Source: Burkholderiales bacterium (lineage in GTDB: Bacteria; Pseudomonadota; Gammaproteobacteria; Burkholderiales; SHXO01). From it: a DNA stretch of 64,000 bases. The stretch spans positions 1-64,000 of the forward strand of contig JADZGB010000029.1 of NCBI GenBank assembly GCA_020854105.1. The letters run 5' to 3'. The notes below the pieces were generated by a model. The model was not told the DNA's origin and ran no database searches. It worked only from the letters and a program-made list of their open reading frames with translations. The stretch's first letter is position 1; each line of letters opens with the position of its first letter. Positions 18,566-28,653 of the stretch are shown here, piece by piece. Made by a program: the position numbers and the translations under genes.

Positions 18566-20476
18566 TCAGGATGCCCGATCGAGTGCCTTGGCGTTGATCT
18601 CGACCTCCGCCTTGCGCTTCTGGCTCTCCAGCGCCGAGCTGGCCGATTCCATGCCGGCCATCTGCTCGACCTGACGGCCAAGCGACTTGCGCTGTGCTGC
18701 ATCCATGCCGGAGGCCTCGACCACCCGGCTGATGCGGAACACCACATAGCGTCCGTCATCCAGCTTGTGTCCGGCGTAGGCCGGCAGTTTGGCGGTGTCG
18801 GCCGAGAAGATTGCCCGCGCGGCCTCCGGGGTAAGTCCTTCGCGGCGCTGGTCGCGGCTCATCATCTCCGGTGTGCTCCAGGACAGGCCCGCGTCCTCGC
18901 CCTTTCCGAGAGCCGCGAGCTTCGCCTCGCCCGCCGACTGCGCCAGCCTGGCCGCCTTCTCCTGGGTGAGAAGCTGAACGATCTCGCCGCGCACGTCCGT
19001 CAAGGGCCGCTCCTTCGACGGCTGATGATCCGTGACGCGGGCCGACAGCAGCAGCGTCGGTGCGATCTCGGTCGCCTCGATGTTGCGGCGATCCTTGATC
19101 GCCTCGTCCTTGAACAGCGCGTCGAGCACCTTCTCGTGGTTGAGCAGAGGGGCGCTCTCCGATCCCTGCGGCGAGAGCCAATCGCTCTTCTGCACCTCGA
19201 TGCCGAATCGCTCCGCCACGGGTTGAAGCGTATCCGGCTGCTCGTAGACGAGGTTGCTGAACTCCTCGGCCGCCTCGGCGAATCGCTTGTTCGTCTCCTG
19301 CGTGCGCAGGTCGGCCTCGAGCTGCTCCTTCATCTCGTCGAAGCCGGGCACCGGGGTGGCGCGGATGCGCTCGAGCTTGATCACATGGAAGCCGTACTGT
19401 GTTTCCACCGGCCCCGCGATCTCCCCCTCCTGCATCGAGAACATGGCGTCGTCGAAGGGCTTGACCATCTGCTTGCGCGGGACGAAGCCGAGGTCGCCGC
19501 CCTCTGCAGCCGACCCGGGATCCTGCGAATGCTCGCTTGCCAGCTCGGCGAAGCTGTCCGGGGCCTTGCGCGCCTGCGCCAGCAGATCCTCGGCACGCTT
19601 CCTGGCGGCCGCCTTCTGCTCGGCAGTGGCGCCCTGCGGCACGGACACCAGGATGTGGCGCGCACGCCGCTCCTCGGCGCCTTGCAGCGCCGCCTTGCGT
19701 TCCTCGTAGGCGGCCGCGAGCGCCTCCGGCGCCACCTGGACCTGGCGCTGGACGTGGTCGTAGGAGAGCACGGCGTACTCGACGCTGACCTTCTCGGGGA
19801 TGCGGAACTCGTCCTTGTGCTGGTCGTAGTAGGTCTGGATCTCCGCGTCCTCGACCTTGACCCGCGATTGCATCTGCTGCGGGTCGAATGCCGCCTGGCT
19901 GACCTCCCGCTGCTGCGAGCGAATCCTGTAGATGCGATCGAGCACCTGTCCCGGCACGAAGGCCGTGGCGGCCAGGTTGGTACGCAGCCTCCCGACCATG
20001 AGATCGCGGCGCAACAGGGCCTCGAACCCCTCTCGGCTCATCCCTCGATTACGCAGCGCCGCTTCGTACAACTGCACCGAGAAGGCACCCTTGCCGCCGT
20101 CCTCGCGGAATGCAGGAAGCTCGGCAATGACCTTCGCGAGCTCGGCGTCGGAGACCCGAATGCCGGATTCGATTGCAGCGCGATAGGACACCTGCTGATC
20201 GACCAGCGCATCGAGCACGGCCTTGCGCACCTCGGGGCTGTCCAGCATGGCCTGATCGACGCGCCCATCCATTGCCTCGCGCAGTTGCTCCTGTCGCGAC
20301 TGCAGGGCCTGCGCGAACTCCTGCTGGCTGATCGGCGTGCCGTCCACCTTGGCGACCTGCCCGATCGCATCGCCCCCTCTGAAGTAGAAGTCGATGCCGA
20401 AGAAAGCGAAGGGGATCGCGAGAAGAAAGAGGATGATCCCCGTGATGACCTTGTGGCTCTTGAAGTACTCGAACAT
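18566..20476 (-). CDS. ppiD: SurA N-terminal and parvulin-type peptidyl-prolyl isomerase, inner-membrane periplasmic chaperone
   Basis: This membrane-anchored chaperone helps newly exported proteins fold near the Sec translocon. It has 636 residues from ATG 20476 (MFEYFKSHKVITGIILFLLA). One N-terminal helix is followed by a SurA-like N domain (about 35-190). The parvulin domain (about 255-355; RARHILVSVPQGA, GGDLGFVPRKQMVKPFDDA, YGFHVIKLERI) comes next, then a C-terminal SurA-like segment. Length and layout match PpiD (E. coli about 623). It lies downstream of the tRNA pair and hupB, the usual position in beta- and gammaproteobacteria, but is separated from them by a strong terminator. Confidence 0.95.
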   Translation of the reverse strand: MFEYFKSHKVITGIILFLLAIPFAFFGIDFYFRGGDAIGQVAKVDGTPISQQEFAQALQSRQEQLREAMDGRVDQAMLDSPEVRKAVLDALVDQQVSYRAAIESGIRVSDAELAKVIAELPAFREDGGKGAFSVQLYEAALRNRGMSREGFEALLRRDLMVGRLRTNLAATAFVPGQVLDRIYRIRSQQREVSQAAFDPQQMQSRVKVEDAEIQTYYDQHKDEFRIPEKVSVEYAVLSYDHVQRQVQVAPEALAAAYEERKAALQGAEERRARHILVSVPQGATAEQKAAARKRAEDLLAQARKAPDSFAELASEHSQDPGSAAEGGDLGFVPRKQMVKPFDDAMFSMQEGEIAGPVETQYGFHVIKLERIRATPVPGFDEMKEQLEADLRTQETNKRFAEAAEEFSNLVYEQPDTLQPVAERFGIEVQKSDWLSPQGSESAPLLNHEKVLDALFKDEAIKDRRNIEATEIAPTLLLSARVTDHQPSKERPLTDVRGEIVQLLTQEKAARLAQSAGEAKLAALGKGEDAGLSWSTPEMMSRDQRREGLTPEAARAIFSADTAKLPAYAGHKLDDGRYVVFRISRVVEASGMDAAQRKSLGRQVEQMAGMESASSALESQKRKAEVEINAKALDRAS

Positions 20477-20554
20477 GTTGGCCTGCCTCTGCGCGCGAAA
20501 CGGCGCCACCAGCGTTGCATGATCGCCGGGAAACCGGGGCTGCGGTCACCACGG

Positions 20555-20590
20555 CTCAAAACAAAAGAGGCGAACATGTGTTCGCCTCTT
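20555..20590 (-). terminator. strong rho-independent terminator after the tRNA-Val/tRNA-Asp genes
   Basis: A perfect 12-nt inverted repeat occupies 20565-20576 and 20579-20590 (AAGAGGCGAACA and its complement). On the minus strand it is followed by TTGTTTTG. It lies 8 nt past the 3' end of tRNA-Asp, so it ends the tRNA transcript before ppiD. Confidence 0.88.
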
Positions 20591-20598
20591 CGGGATAC

Positions 20599-20675
20599 TG
20601 GCGGAGTGGACGGGACTCGAACCCGCGACCCCCGGCGTGACAGGCCGGTATTCTAACCGACTGAACTACCACTCC
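20599..20675 (-). tRNA. tRNA-Asp (GTC)
   Basis: This 77-nt tRNA has an encoded CCA end. It begins GGAGTGG and pairs with CCACTCC at the acceptor. The anticodon loop reads CTGTCAC (anticodon GTC), and the T-loop GTTCGAGTCCC is standard. It is nearly identical in core to the E. coli tRNA-Asp. Confidence 0.97.
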
Positions 20676-20719
20676 TGATGCTGCATCTTCCGCTTCGGCT
20701 GGCGCCAGCGCATGTTGGT

Positions 20720-20795
20720 TGGTGGGTGCTGAGAGGCTCGAACTCCCGACATTCGCCTTGTAAGGGCGACGCTCTACCAACTGAGCTAAGCACCC
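20720..20795 (-). tRNA. tRNA-Val (TAC)
   Basis: This 76-nt tRNA has an encoded CCA end. The acceptor stem is GGGTGCT/AGCACCC, the D-arm TAGCTCAGTTGGTAGAGC, the anticodon loop CTTACAA (anticodon TAC) and the T-arm GGGAGTTCGAGCCTCTC. It lies 101 nt downstream of hupB and 44 nt upstream of tRNA-Asp. Confidence 0.97.
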
Positions 20796-20896
20796 ACGCT
20801 GCGTGTCAATACTCGCCGCGCAGCACCGGAACGGGGGTTTCGTTCCGCCGCCGCAAGGCTTCGCGTGCGTGCCGACTACCGACTGCAGAAAGATGG

Positions 20897-21169
20897 CTAG
20901 TTTACCGAATCCTTCAGCGCTTTTCCAGCACGGAACTTGGGAACTTTCGCTGCGCGGATCTTGATGCTGGCGCCGGTACGCGGATTGCGCCCGCTGCGCG
21001 ATGCGCGCTTGCCCACGTAGAAGGTGCCGAAACCGACCAAGGTGACCGTCTGCCCTCTCTTCAACGTTCCCTTGATCGCGGCGATGGCGCCGTCCAGCGC
21101 GCGCCCCGCAGCCGCCTTCGAGATGTCGGCGGAAATGGCTACCGCATCGATGAGTTCTTGCTTGTTCAC
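20897..21169 (-). CDS. hupB: DNA-binding protein HU-beta
   Basis: This is a small nucleoid protein that bends and compacts DNA as a dimer. It has 90 residues, the exact family length. It starts at GTG 21169 (reads [10 protein letters not shown] after the start), with AAGGGGGG (21175-21182) as ribosome site. The family signature is [21 protein letters not shown], with the DNA-clasping beta arm and its conserved NP. Position between lon and the tRNAs is the standard one. A longer frame upstream to 21298 is not coding. A clear sigma-70 promoter lies about 150 nt upstream. Confidence 0.96.
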   Translation of the reverse strand: MNKQELIDAVAISADISKAAAGRALDGAIAAIKGTLKRGQTVTLVGFGTFYVGKRASRSGRNPRTGASIKIRAAKVPKFRAGKALKDSVN

Positions 21170-21320
21170 GAGACGCCCCCCTTCTTTTATTTTGCCGTAA
21201 GGGCCGGACGTGGCCCGGTCTGATTCGAAGACGCGCCGCGCCTTTCCCAGAACCGAGCGCGCAGGTGTGATTGCCGCGCGAGGGCGGAATCGGGACATTC
21301 AGGAATGCGAACCACGATTG

Positions 21321-21350
21321 TTTATAACAAGCGGCAAAAGCCCATGTCAA
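21321..21350 (-). promoter_or_regulatory. sigma-70 promoter of hupB
   Basis: On the minus strand there is a perfect TTGACA (21350-21345), an 18-nt spacer and TATAAA (21326-21321). The predicted start near 21314 gives hupB an untranslated leader of about 145 nt, long for a gene with a simple ribosome site. Confidence 0.75.
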
Positions 21351-21412
21351 GTGAGTGGAAGCACCCATCGCGCGCATTGAAAGTAATGCACGCATCGGCA
21401 CCTCGAATGAGA

Positions 21413-21432
21413 ACGCCCCCTTGCGGGGGCGT
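21413..21432 (-). terminator. hairpin after lon
   Basis: Minus-strand ACGCCCCC-GCAA-GGGGGCGT is an 8-bp GC stem with a stable GNRA loop, about 20 nt beyond the lon stop codon. The following bases (TCTCATTC) are only weakly T-rich. It plausibly separates lon from hupB transcription. Confidence 0.55.
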
Positions 21433-21452
21433 CGTTTGGTCGTTGCGCCGCG

Positions 21453-23861
21453 TCAGTGCTTCACGGCAGCCACTGCACCAGGCGCCTCCACCGGAGGCAG
21501 GGCCACTGATTCGGCCTGCTCGGGCAGCGGCGTTGGCGTGCGCTCGAGCGCGAGATCCAGCACCTGGTCTATCCACTTCACCGGATGGATGTCGAGGCGG
21601 TTCTTGATGTTGTCCGGAATCTCGGTCAGATCCTTAACGTTCTCTTCCGGGATCAGGACGGTCTTGATGCCGCCGCGGTGCGCAGCGAGCAGCTTCTCCT
21701 TGAGGCCGCCGATGGGCAGCACCTCGCCGCGCAGCGTGATCTCGCCGGTCATCGCCACGTCGGCGCGCACCGGGATGCCGGTGAGCACGGAGACCATCGC
21801 CGTGCAGATGCCGATGCCCGCGCTGGGACCGTCCTTGGGCGTGGCGCCCTCGGGCAGATGGACGTGGATGTCGTTCTTCTGGTGGAACTCCTCCGAAATG
21901 CCGAGCTTCTGGGAACGGCTGCGCACGACGGTCAGGGCGGCCTGAATCGACTCCTGCATCACCTCGCCCAGCTTCCCGGTCGAGACGATCTTGCCCTTGC
22001 CGGGCATGACCGCGCTCTCGATCGTGAGGAGCTCTCCGCCAACCTCGGTCCACGCCAGGCCGGTAACCTGGCCGACCTGATTGTGCTTCTCCGCGATGCC
22101 GAAGGTGTAGCGCCGTACACCCAGGTAGTTGCCCAGGTTCTTCGAATTGACCACCGTCTTCGACGAACGGCGCTTGAGCACGAGCGACTTCACCACCTTG
22201 CGGCAGATCTTGGAGATCTCGCGCTCGAGCGAGCGCACGCCCGCCTCGCGCGTGTAGTAGCGGACGATGTCGCGGATGGCGCTCTCGGATACCGCGAGTT
22301 CCTCCGCCTTCAGCCCGTGCGTCTTCATCTGCTTGGGCAGCAGGTAGCGCACGGCGATGTTGACCTTCTCGTCCTCGGTGTAGCCGGACAGGCGGATCAC
22401 TTCCATGCGGTCGAGCAGCGGCGCCGGGATGTTCATGGTGTTCGCGGTCGCCACGAACATCACGTCGGACAGGTCGTAATCGACCTCGACGTAGTGATCG
22501 ACGAAGGTGTGGTTCTGTTCCGGATCGAGCACCTCGAGCAGCGCCGAGGAAGGGTCGCCGCGGAAGTCCTGCCCCATCTTGTCCACTTCGTCGAGCAGGA
22601 ACAGCGGGTTGCGCACGCCCACCTTGGTCATGTTCTGCAGGATCTTGCCCGGCATCGAACCGATGTAGGTGCGGCGATGACCGCGGATCTCCGCCTCGTC
22701 ACGCACGCCGCCAAGCGACATGCGTACGAACTTGCGGTTGGTGGCACGGGCGATCGACTGGCCGAGAGAGGTCTTGCCCACCCCGGGCGGGCCGACCAGA
22801 CAGAGGATCGGCGCCTTCACCTTCTCGACGCGCTGCTGCACGGCGAGATACTCGACGATGCGCTCCTTGACCTTGTCCAGACCGTAGTGATCCTCCTCCA
22901 GCACCTCCTCGGCCTTCGCCAGGTCGCCGCTGATCTTGCTCTTCTTCTTCCATGGCAGGTTGGTGAGCGTCTCGATGTAGTTGCGCACCACCGTCGCTTC
23001 GGCCGACATGGGTGACATCAGGCGCAGCTTGCGCAGCTCCGCCTCGGCCTTGACGCGCGCTTCCTTCGGCATGTGCGAGGACTTGATGCGCTTTTCCATC
23101 TCGTCCAGGTCCGCGCCCTCCTCCAAGTCGCCCAGTTCCTTCTGGATCGCCTTGACTTGCTCGTTGAGGTAGTACTCGCGCTGGCTCTTCTCCATCTGCT
23201 TCTTGACGCGCCCGCGGATGCGCTTCTCGACCTGGAGGATGTCGAGTTCGGTCTCCATCAGGGCGAGCAGATGCTCCAGGCGGCGCTGCACGTCGAACAT
23301 CTCCAGCACCTCCTGCTTCTGCTCGAGCTTGAGCGGGAGATGCGCGGCGATGGTGTCGGCCAGCCGGCCGGGTTCGTCGATTCCCGCCAGGGAGGTGAGG
23401 ATCTCCGGAGGAATCTTCTTGTTGAGCTTCACGTACTGATCGAACTGGGAGATCATCGCGCGGCGCATCGCTTCCAGTTCGGTGCCTTCCTGCAGTTCGG
23501 CGGGAACCGGCACCGCCTCGGCCACGTAATGGCTCTTGAGATCCGTCACGGACGGGATCCGGGCACGATGCGTGCCCTCGACCAGGACCTTCACCGTGCC
23601 GTCCGGCAGCTTGAGCATCTGCAGGATGTTCGCCACCGTGCCGGTGCCGTACATGTCCTCCGGGCCGGGCTCGTCCTTGGCCGCGGACTTCTGCGCGACG
23701 AGCAGGATGCTCTTGCCCGACTCCATGGCGGTTTCCAGGGCCTTGATCGACTTCGGCCGCCCGACGAACAGCGGAATCACCATGTGCGGAAACACCACGA
23801 CATCGCGCAGCGGCAGCAGCGGCAGCACGGTGGGTTCGCCCGCGGAAGAAAAGTTGGTCAT
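21453..23861 (-). CDS. lon: ATP-dependent protease Lon
   Basis: This cytoplasmic AAA+ protease degrades misfolded and regulatory proteins. It has 802 residues. The start is ATG 23861 ([20 protein letters not shown]) because GAGGTGA lies five bases before it. Order: N-terminal substrate domain (about 10-200), helical coil, AAA module with Walker [10 protein letters not shown] (about 355) and Walker [10 protein letters not shown], then the protease domain. The latter has catalytic Ser in [17 protein letters not shown] (about 679) and Lys in [15 protein letters not shown]. It is the last gene of the tig-clpP-clpX-lon series and has its own heat-shock promoter. Confidence 0.98.
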   Translation of the reverse strand: MTNFSSAGEPTVLPLLPLRDVVVFPHMVIPLFVGRPKSIKALETAMESGKSILLVAQKSAAKDEPGPEDMYGTGTVANILQMLKLPDGTVKVLVEGTHRARIPSVTDLKSHYVAEAVPVPAELQEGTELEAMRRAMISQFDQYVKLNKKIPPEILTSLAGIDEPGRLADTIAAHLPLKLEQKQEVLEMFDVQRRLEHLLALMETELDILQVEKRIRGRVKKQMEKSQREYYLNEQVKAIQKELGDLEEGADLDEMEKRIKSSHMPKEARVKAEAELRKLRLMSPMSAEATVVRNYIETLTNLPWKKKSKISGDLAKAEEVLEEDHYGLDKVKERIVEYLAVQQRVEKVKAPILCLVGPPGVGKTSLGQSIARATNRKFVRMSLGGVRDEAEIRGHRRTYIGSMPGKILQNMTKVGVRNPLFLLDEVDKMGQDFRGDPSSALLEVLDPEQNHTFVDHYVEVDYDLSDVMFVATANTMNIPAPLLDRMEVIRLSGYTEDEKVNIAVRYLLPKQMKTHGLKAEELAVSESAIRDIVRYYTREAGVRSLEREISKICRKVVKSLVLKRRSSKTVVNSKNLGNYLGVRRYTFGIAEKHNQVGQVTGLAWTEVGGELLTIESAVMPGKGKIVSTGKLGEVMQESIQAALTVVRSRSQKLGISEEFHQKNDIHVHLPEGATPKDGPSAGIGICTAMVSVLTGIPVRADVAMTGEITLRGEVLPIGGLKEKLLAAHRGGIKTVLIPEENVKDLTEIPDNIKNRLDIHPVKWIDQVLDLALERTPTPLPEQAESVALPPVEAPGAVAAVKH

Positions 23862-23890
23862 GTTCTCACCTCTGGTCAATCGATTGATTC

Positions 23891-23918
23891 AGGTGGGGCG
23901 GATTGCCGCCAATTCAAG
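23891..23918 (-). promoter_or_regulatory. sigma-32 (RpoH) heat-shock promoter of lon
   Basis: On the minus strand there is CTTGAA (23918-23913), a 14-nt spacer and CCCCACCT (23898-23891). The RpoH consensus is CTTGAAA-N(11-16)-CCCCATNT, so only one defined -10 base differs. Start of transcription would be near 23884, about 23 nt before the lon ATG. Confidence 0.8.
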
Positions 23919-24115
23919 CAGACGCATCGGTACCCATCCTGGTCTGACTCGATCCGGGGCCCGGGGCGCCGGCCGCGCACGCACGGCGCGATCGACCGCG
24001 CACGACGCAGCGAATGGAACTGCCGTTCCGGCATGCGCCGGAGGAAACGAGCCTTCGCGCCGCGCGGCGGCGCGGTGAATGTGGGCAAGGCCCGCGGGGA
24101 ACGGGTCGTCGTCGT

Positions 24116-25381
24116 TCAAGCCGAACCGGCAACCTTGGGCTGATCGGAGTAGATGAGGAGCGGTTTCTGCCCTCCCGAGATCGTGCCGTCGTCGACCACC
24201 ACCTTGCGCACGTTGCTCATCGACGGCAGGTCGAACATGGTCTCCAGCAGAGCCTGCTCCAGGATCGAGCGCAGACCGCGCGCGCCGGTGCGTCGCGCGA
24301 GCGCCCGGGTGGCCACCGCGTGCAGGCCCTCGGGTCGCAGCTCCAGCTCCACCCCTTCCATGGAGAACATGCGCTGATACTGCTTGAGCAGCGCGTTCTT
24401 CGGTTCGGTGAGGATCTGGATGAGCGCCGCCTCGTCCAGTTCGTCCAGCGTGGCCACGACCGGCAGCCGCCCGACGAACTCGGGGATCAGGCCGTACTTG
24501 ATGAGATCCTCCGGCTCGACGTCCTTGAGGACGGCGCCGATGTCCTTGCGATTGTCCCTGCTGCGCACCTCGGCCCCGAACCCGATGCCGCCCTTCTCCG
24601 AGCGCGCGCGGATGACCTTGTCCAGCCCGTCGAACGCGCCGCCACAGATGAACAGGATGTTGGTCGTGTCGACCTGCACGAACTCCTGGTTCGGGTGCTT
24701 GCGCCCGCCCTGCGGCGGCACCGACGCGATGGTGCCTTCCACCAGCTTGAGCAGTGCCTGCTGCACGCCTTCGCCCGACACGTCACGGGTGATCGAGGGG
24801 TTGTCGGACTTGCGGGAGATCTTGTCGATCTCGTCGATGTAGACGATGCCGCGCTGCGCCTTGTCGACGTCGTAGTCGCATTTCTGCAGCAGCTTCTGGA
24901 TGATGTTCTCGACGTCTTCGCCGACGTAGCCGGCTTCGGTGAGCGTGGTCGCGTCCGCCATCACGAACGGGACGTTGAGCAGGCGCGCCAGCGTCTGGGC
25001 CAGGAGGGTCTTGCCGGAACCGGTCGGACCGATCAGCAGGATGTTGCTCTTGGCGAGTTCGATATCGTCCTTCTTGCCGATGCTCTTGAGGCGCTTGTAG
25101 TGGTTGTACACCGCCACCGACAGGATCTTCTTGGCCTGCTCCTGCCCGATCACGTACTGATCGAGGATTTCCCGGATCTCGTGCGGGACCGGCAGATCCG
25201 AGCGCGCGCCCTTGCCTGCCTGGTCGCCCTGGCTCTCCTCACGGATGATGTCGTTGCACAGCTCGATGCACTCGTCGCAGATGAAGACGGAAGGACCCGC
25301 AATGAGCTTGCGAACCTCGTGCTGGCTCTTGCCGCAGAAGGAACAGTACAGCAGCTTCTCCGAGCCCGGTTTCTCAGACAT
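24116..25381 (-). CDS. clpX: ATP-dependent Clp protease, ATP-binding subunit ClpX
   Basis: This hexameric unfoldase feeds substrates to ClpP. It has 421 residues, as usual. The N-terminal C4 zinc domain is [10 protein letters not shown]...CDECIELC (about 13-42). Walker A is GPTGSGKT (about 116-123) and Walker [11 protein letters not shown]. The pore loop GYVGEDVE and the arginine-finger region are intact, and ClpP-binding IGF loop wording (GIGFGAEV) is present. It begins 38 nt after the clpP stop. The 254 nt between it and lon carry the lon promoter. Confidence 0.98.
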   Translation of the reverse strand: MSEKPGSEKLLYCSFCGKSQHEVRKLIAGPSVFICDECIELCNDIIREESQGDQAGKGARSDLPVPHEIREILDQYVIGQEQAKKILSVAVYNHYKRLKSIGKKDDIELAKSNILLIGPTGSGKTLLAQTLARLLNVPFVMADATTLTEAGYVGEDVENIIQKLLQKCDYDVDKAQRGIVYIDEIDKISRKSDNPSITRDVSGEGVQQALLKLVEGTIASVPPQGGRKHPNQEFVQVDTTNILFICGGAFDGLDKVIRARSEKGGIGFGAEVRSRDNRKDIGAVLKDVEPEDLIKYGLIPEFVGRLPVVATLDELDEAALIQILTEPKNALLKQYQRMFSMEGVELELRPEGLHAVATRALARRTGARGLRSILEQALLETMFDLPSMSNVRKVVVDDGTISGGQKPLLIYSDQPKVAGSA

Positions 25382-25419
25382 ACGACTACAGGTCTCCGCA
25401 ATTCACCGTCGACGGCCGC

Positions 25420-26091
25420 TCAGGCCGCGACGTCGGTGCGGCTGGTGAGGACGTTGTCCACCAGCCCGTACTTGACGGCATCGTCGGCACCGAAGAAGTT
25501 GTCCCGCTCGGTGTCGCGCTCGATCGTCTTGATATCCTGACCGGTGTGCCGCGCGAGAATCTCGTTGAGACGCTGGCGCAGATACAGGATCTCCTTCGCA
25601 TGGATCTCGATGTCGGTCGCCTGTCCCTGGAACCCGCCCATCGGCTGGTGGATCATCACGCGCGAGTTGGGCAGCGCGAAACGCTTGCCCTTGGCGCCGG
25701 CCGACAGCAGCAGGGCGCCCATGCTCGCGCCCTGGCCGATGCACAGCGTGCTCACGTCCGGCTTGATGAACTGCATCGTGTCGTAGATCGCCAAGCCCGC
25801 CGAGACCGAACCGCCCGGGGAATTGATGTAGATCGAGATATCCTTCTCCGGGTTCTCGGATTCCAGAAAAAGAAGCTGCGCCACCACCAGGTTGGCGGTC
25901 ATCTCGTTGACCGGGCCCACGAGGAAGATCACCCGTTCCTTGAGCAGGCGCGAATAGATGTCGTAGGCGCGCTCGCCCCGGCCGCTCTGCTCGATCACCA
26001 TGGGGACAAGCCCCAGTGCTTGCGGTTCCATGCCCAGACGCTCCATGTGCCCCCGGTGTTCCATTTGGTTGCTGTTCCGGCCCCAGGTCAT
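25420..26091 (-). CDS. clpP: ATP-dependent Clp protease proteolytic subunit ClpP
   Basis: This serine peptidase forms the tetradecameric chamber of ClpXP. The catalytic triad is visible: Ser in [11 protein letters not shown], His in [10 protein letters not shown], and Asp in RDTERDNFF. It is 223 residues from ATG 26091, whose ATGA overlaps the tig stop. Family members are usually about 205 long and begin close to [20 protein letters not shown], so internal ATGs at 26064, 26046 or 26031 are alternatives. The start is therefore uncertain by up to 20 residues. Confidence 0.96.
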   Translation of the reverse strand: MTWGRNSNQMEHRGHMERLGMEPQALGLVPMVIEQSGRGERAYDIYSRLLKERVIFLVGPVNEMTANLVVAQLLFLESENPEKDISIYINSPGGSVSAGLAIYDTMQFIKPDVSTLCIGQGASMGALLLSAGAKGKRFALPNSRVMIHQPMGGFQGQATDIEIHAKEILYLRQRLNEILARHTGQDIKTIERDTERDNFFGADDAVKYGLVDNVLTSRTDVAA

Positions 26092-27407
26092 TGTTGGCGG
26101 CCACCCATCAGGTCATCGAAATCGGTCGGCTTGTCCTGGACTTTAACGCGCGCCAGCACCCACTCGACGACATTGTTCTCCAGCACCAGGGATTCCACCT
26201 CGCGCAGCCGCTCGGGCGAGGAGTAGTACCAGCGCACCACTTCCTCGGGGCGCTCGTAGCTCTCGGCGTAGTCGTGCACCAGCGCCTTGATCCTGTCGGG
26301 TTCCGCCACCAGGTTCTCGCGGTGGACCAGATCGGAGACGATCAGGCCGAGCGCCACCCGCTTGCGGGCCTCCGGCTCGAACATCTCGGTGGGCATCTGC
26401 ATGTCCTCGGCCTTCATGCCCCGCTGCGCGAGATCCCGGCGCATGCCTTCCATCAGGCGCTCCATTTCCATCTGCACCAGGGAGTTGGGCAATTCGATGC
26501 TGGTATTCTCCAGCAGCCCCTTCATTACCAGGTCCTTGACGCGCGCCTCGGTGCGCCGGCGGACTTCGCGCTCCAGATTGGCCTGGATGTCGCTGCGCAT
26601 CTGCGCAACGCCCCCGCTCTCGACCCCGAGCGCCCTGGCGAACTCGGCATCCAACGCCGGCAGGTGCGGTTGCGCGACCTGCCTGACCGCCACCTCGAAG
26701 CGCGCCGTCTTCCCGGCAACGTCCTTGCCATGATAGTCCTCCGGGAATGTCAATTCAAACGAGCGCTCCTCGCCGGGGCCGGCGCCGACAATCTCCTTCT
26801 CGAAGTCGGGCAGGAGCCGGCCTTCACCGAGCACGGTGGAGTGGCCGGTGGCGCTGCCGCCCTCGAACGGCACCCCGTCGATGCTGCCCGCGTAGTCGAT
26901 CAGCACGCTGTCGCCGGCCTGCGCGCCACGCGTAACGTCATGGTAGTGGACGCGCTGCTTGCGCAGGATCTCGACCGTCTTGTCGATCTCGGCCTCGCCC
27001 ACCGTGACCAGCGGGCGTTCGATCTCGACTCCGGAGATGTCGCCGAGCACGATCTCCGGGTAGACCTCGAAGGTCGCGCTGAACTCGACCTGCTGCACCT
27101 CCTGCGTACTTTCGGCGGCAGGCTTGGGCTCGAACCGGGGGAAGCCGGCCACGCGCAGGTTCTGCTGGCGCACAGCCTCGCCGAAGCTCTTCTGCAGCAC
27201 ATCGCCCAGCACTTCCTGGCGGACCTGACCGCCGTACTGCGCCTGCACCATCCGGTACGGAACCTTGCCTGGACGGAAGCCGGCCAGCTTGGCCTGGCGG
27301 GCCATGCGCTTGAGGCGGCTCTCGACTTCGGCCTCGATCTCCTGGATCGGCAGTGCGACGTTCAGCCTGCGCTCGAGATTGCTCACTTTTTCTATGGTGG
27401 CTTGCAT
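26088..27407 (-). CDS. tig: trigger factor
   Basis: This ribosome-associated chaperone and prolyl isomerase meets nascent chains at the exit tunnel. It has 439 residues from ATG 27407 ([20 protein letters not shown]). The ribosome-binding motif is [17 protein letters not shown]. The FKBP-type domain (about 155-245; [20 protein letters not shown]) is followed by the long helical C-terminal cradle. It is the first gene of the tig-clpP-clpX set and follows the tRNA-Leu gene on the same strand by about 230 nt that carries repeats. Confidence 0.97.
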   Translation of the reverse strand: MQATIEKVSNLERRLNVALPIQEIEAEVESRLKRMARQAKLAGFRPGKVPYRMVQAQYGGQVRQEVLGDVLQKSFGEAVRQQNLRVAGFPRFEPKPAAESTQEVQQVEFSATFEVYPEIVLGDISGVEIERPLVTVGEAEIDKTVEILRKQRVHYHDVTRGAQAGDSVLIDYAGSIDGVPFEGGSATGHSTVLGEGRLLPDFEKEIVGAGPGEERSFELTFPEDYHGKDVAGKTARFEVAVRQVAQPHLPALDAEFARALGVESGGVAQMRSDIQANLEREVRRRTEARVKDLVMKGLLENTSIELPNSLVQMEMERLMEGMRRDLAQRGMKAEDMQMPTEMFEPEARKRVALGLIVSDLVHRENLVAEPDRIKALVHDYAESYERPEEVVRWYYSSPERLREVESLVLENNVVEWVLARVKVQDKPTDFDDLMGGRQQ

Positions 27408-27527
27408 TGGTGCGATTCCTGGCAACTCGTCATGAACAAGCGCGGGACGGAGCGATGTCCTGCGCCACGGTGTCTTGGCCCGATCCGGCGGGATGGTCGA
27501 TCGGGCAGTCGGCTTCCCGATCCTCCG

Positions 27528-27545
27528 GCATCAGCCGGCTGATGC
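27528..27545. repeat. perfect 18-bp palindrome upstream of tig
   Basis: GCATCAGCC/GGCTGATGC is a perfect dyad without a loop. It lies between the tRNA-Leu 3' region and tig, about 120 nt before the tig ATG. It could be a binding site for a dimeric protein or part of a transcript hairpin. There is no T-tract on either side, so a classical terminator is unlikely. Confidence 0.5.
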
Positions 27546-27556
27546 TGTCGCAGCCC

Positions 27557-27635
27557 CGGTACGAAACCGCCCGCTGCGATACGGCCCCGCTGCGATATGG
27601 CCCTGATGCGAAATGGCCCTGATGCGAAATGGCCC

Positions 27636-27651
<16 letters not shown>
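27557..27651. repeat. 16-bp tandem repeats continuous with the tRNA-Leu 3' end
   Basis: Units of 16 bp lie at 27572-27587 (cgctgcgatacggccc), 27588-27603 (cgctgcgatatggccc), 27604-27619 and 27620-27635 (both tgatgcgaaatggccc). A degenerate copy precedes them (27557-27572, one base overlap). In the same register the next 16 bp, 27636-27651 (tggtgcgaaaggagag), is the encoded 3' end of the tRNA-Leu. The array thus looks like serial, decaying copies of the tRNA acceptor end. Confidence 0.85.
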
Positions 27652-27742
<91 letters not shown>

Positions 27743-27870
27743 CGATCCCTCCCGCTCCACTCGATGCCCGCGCCCTGCCGGCGGGCAGCCGACACGCAGC
27801 GCTACCGGCCAACCTGTCCGCGGCACCCTTCACCATCCCGACGACGTCCAGACACTACGAGAACTTCCCG

Positions 27871-28653
27871 GTGGCCTCGCTGGCCATGCCGGCGCGCTTC
27901 CGGCCCGCGGTTCGCCTGATCTACGCGTTCGCCCGTCAGGCCGACGATTTCGCCGACGAGGGCGACCTGGTTCCGGCCGAGCGTCTGCGGCTCCTGGCGG
28001 GCTTCGAGGACGAACTGGACCGAATCGAGGCCGAGCAACAGCCGCGATCCGAACTGTTCCAGGGACTGGCGCAGATCATCCACCGCCACCAGCTGCCACT
28101 GAAACCCTTTCGCGACCTGCTTTCGGCCTTCAGCCAGGACGTCACCAAGAGCCGCTACGCCGACTTCGGCGAAGTGATGGACTACTGCCGGCGTTCGGCC
28201 AATCCGATCGGACGCCTGCTGCTGCATCTGTTCCGCGAGACCTCCCCGCGCAGCCTGGCCATGTCGGACGGCATCTGCGCCAGCCTGCAGCTCGTCAACT
28301 TCCTCCAGGACGTGGAGATCGACTACCGCAAGGACCGCATCTATCTGCCTCAGGACGAGATGGCCCGTTACGGCATTCACGAGAAGCAGATCGCCGAGCG
28401 CGACGCCGGCGGGATGTGGTCGGAATTCATGCGTTTCCAGGCCGAGCGTGCGCGGCGAATGCTCCGCGCCGGGGCACCCCTCGGGCGCGTGCTGAGCGGG
28501 CGCGTCGGCCTGGAACTGCGCATGATCGTACTGGGCGGCGAGAGCATCCTGCGCCAGCTGCACGACGCGCACGGCGATGTCTTCCGGCATCGCCCGGTCC
28601 TGCGCCGCAGGGACTGGGTGTACATGATCTCCCGCGCGCTGCTCTCACGATGA
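27871..28653 (+). CDS. hpnC: squalene synthase-type enzyme HpnC (hydroxysqualene synthase)
   Basis: In the HpnCDE route HpnD makes presqualene diphosphate, HpnC converts it to hydroxysqualene and HpnE reduces that to squalene. The fold is an isoprenoid synthase with Asp-rich motifs ARQADDFADEG and FLQDVEIDYRKDRIYLP. The coordinates use the first conventional start, GTG 27871 (260 residues). However, the conserved family N-terminus HYENFPVASL begins at 27853, before that GTG. The frame is open back to a TAA at 27739, with no ATG, GTG or TTG in between. A CTG (27775 or 27814) or an undetected frameshift is possible. It overlaps hpnD by 4 nt. Confidence 0.9.
   Translation: MASLAMPARFRPAVRLIYAFARQADDFADEGDLVPAERLRLLAGFEDELDRIEAEQQPRSELFQGLAQIIHRHQLPLKPFRDLLSAFSQDVTKSRYADFGEVMDYCRRSANPIGRLLLHLFRETSPRSLAMSDGICASLQLVNFLQDVEIDYRKDRIYLPQDEMARYGIHEKQIAERDAGGMWSEFMRFQAERARRMLRAGAPLGRVLSGRVGLELRMIVLGGESILRQLHDAHGDVFRHRPVLRRRDWVYMISRALLSR

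Noticed and set aside
24057..24073. GC-rich hairpin after clpX as terminator
   Set aside because: The 7-bp stem GCGCCGC/GCGGCGC has no T-tract on the minus strand and the region is full of similar GC words.
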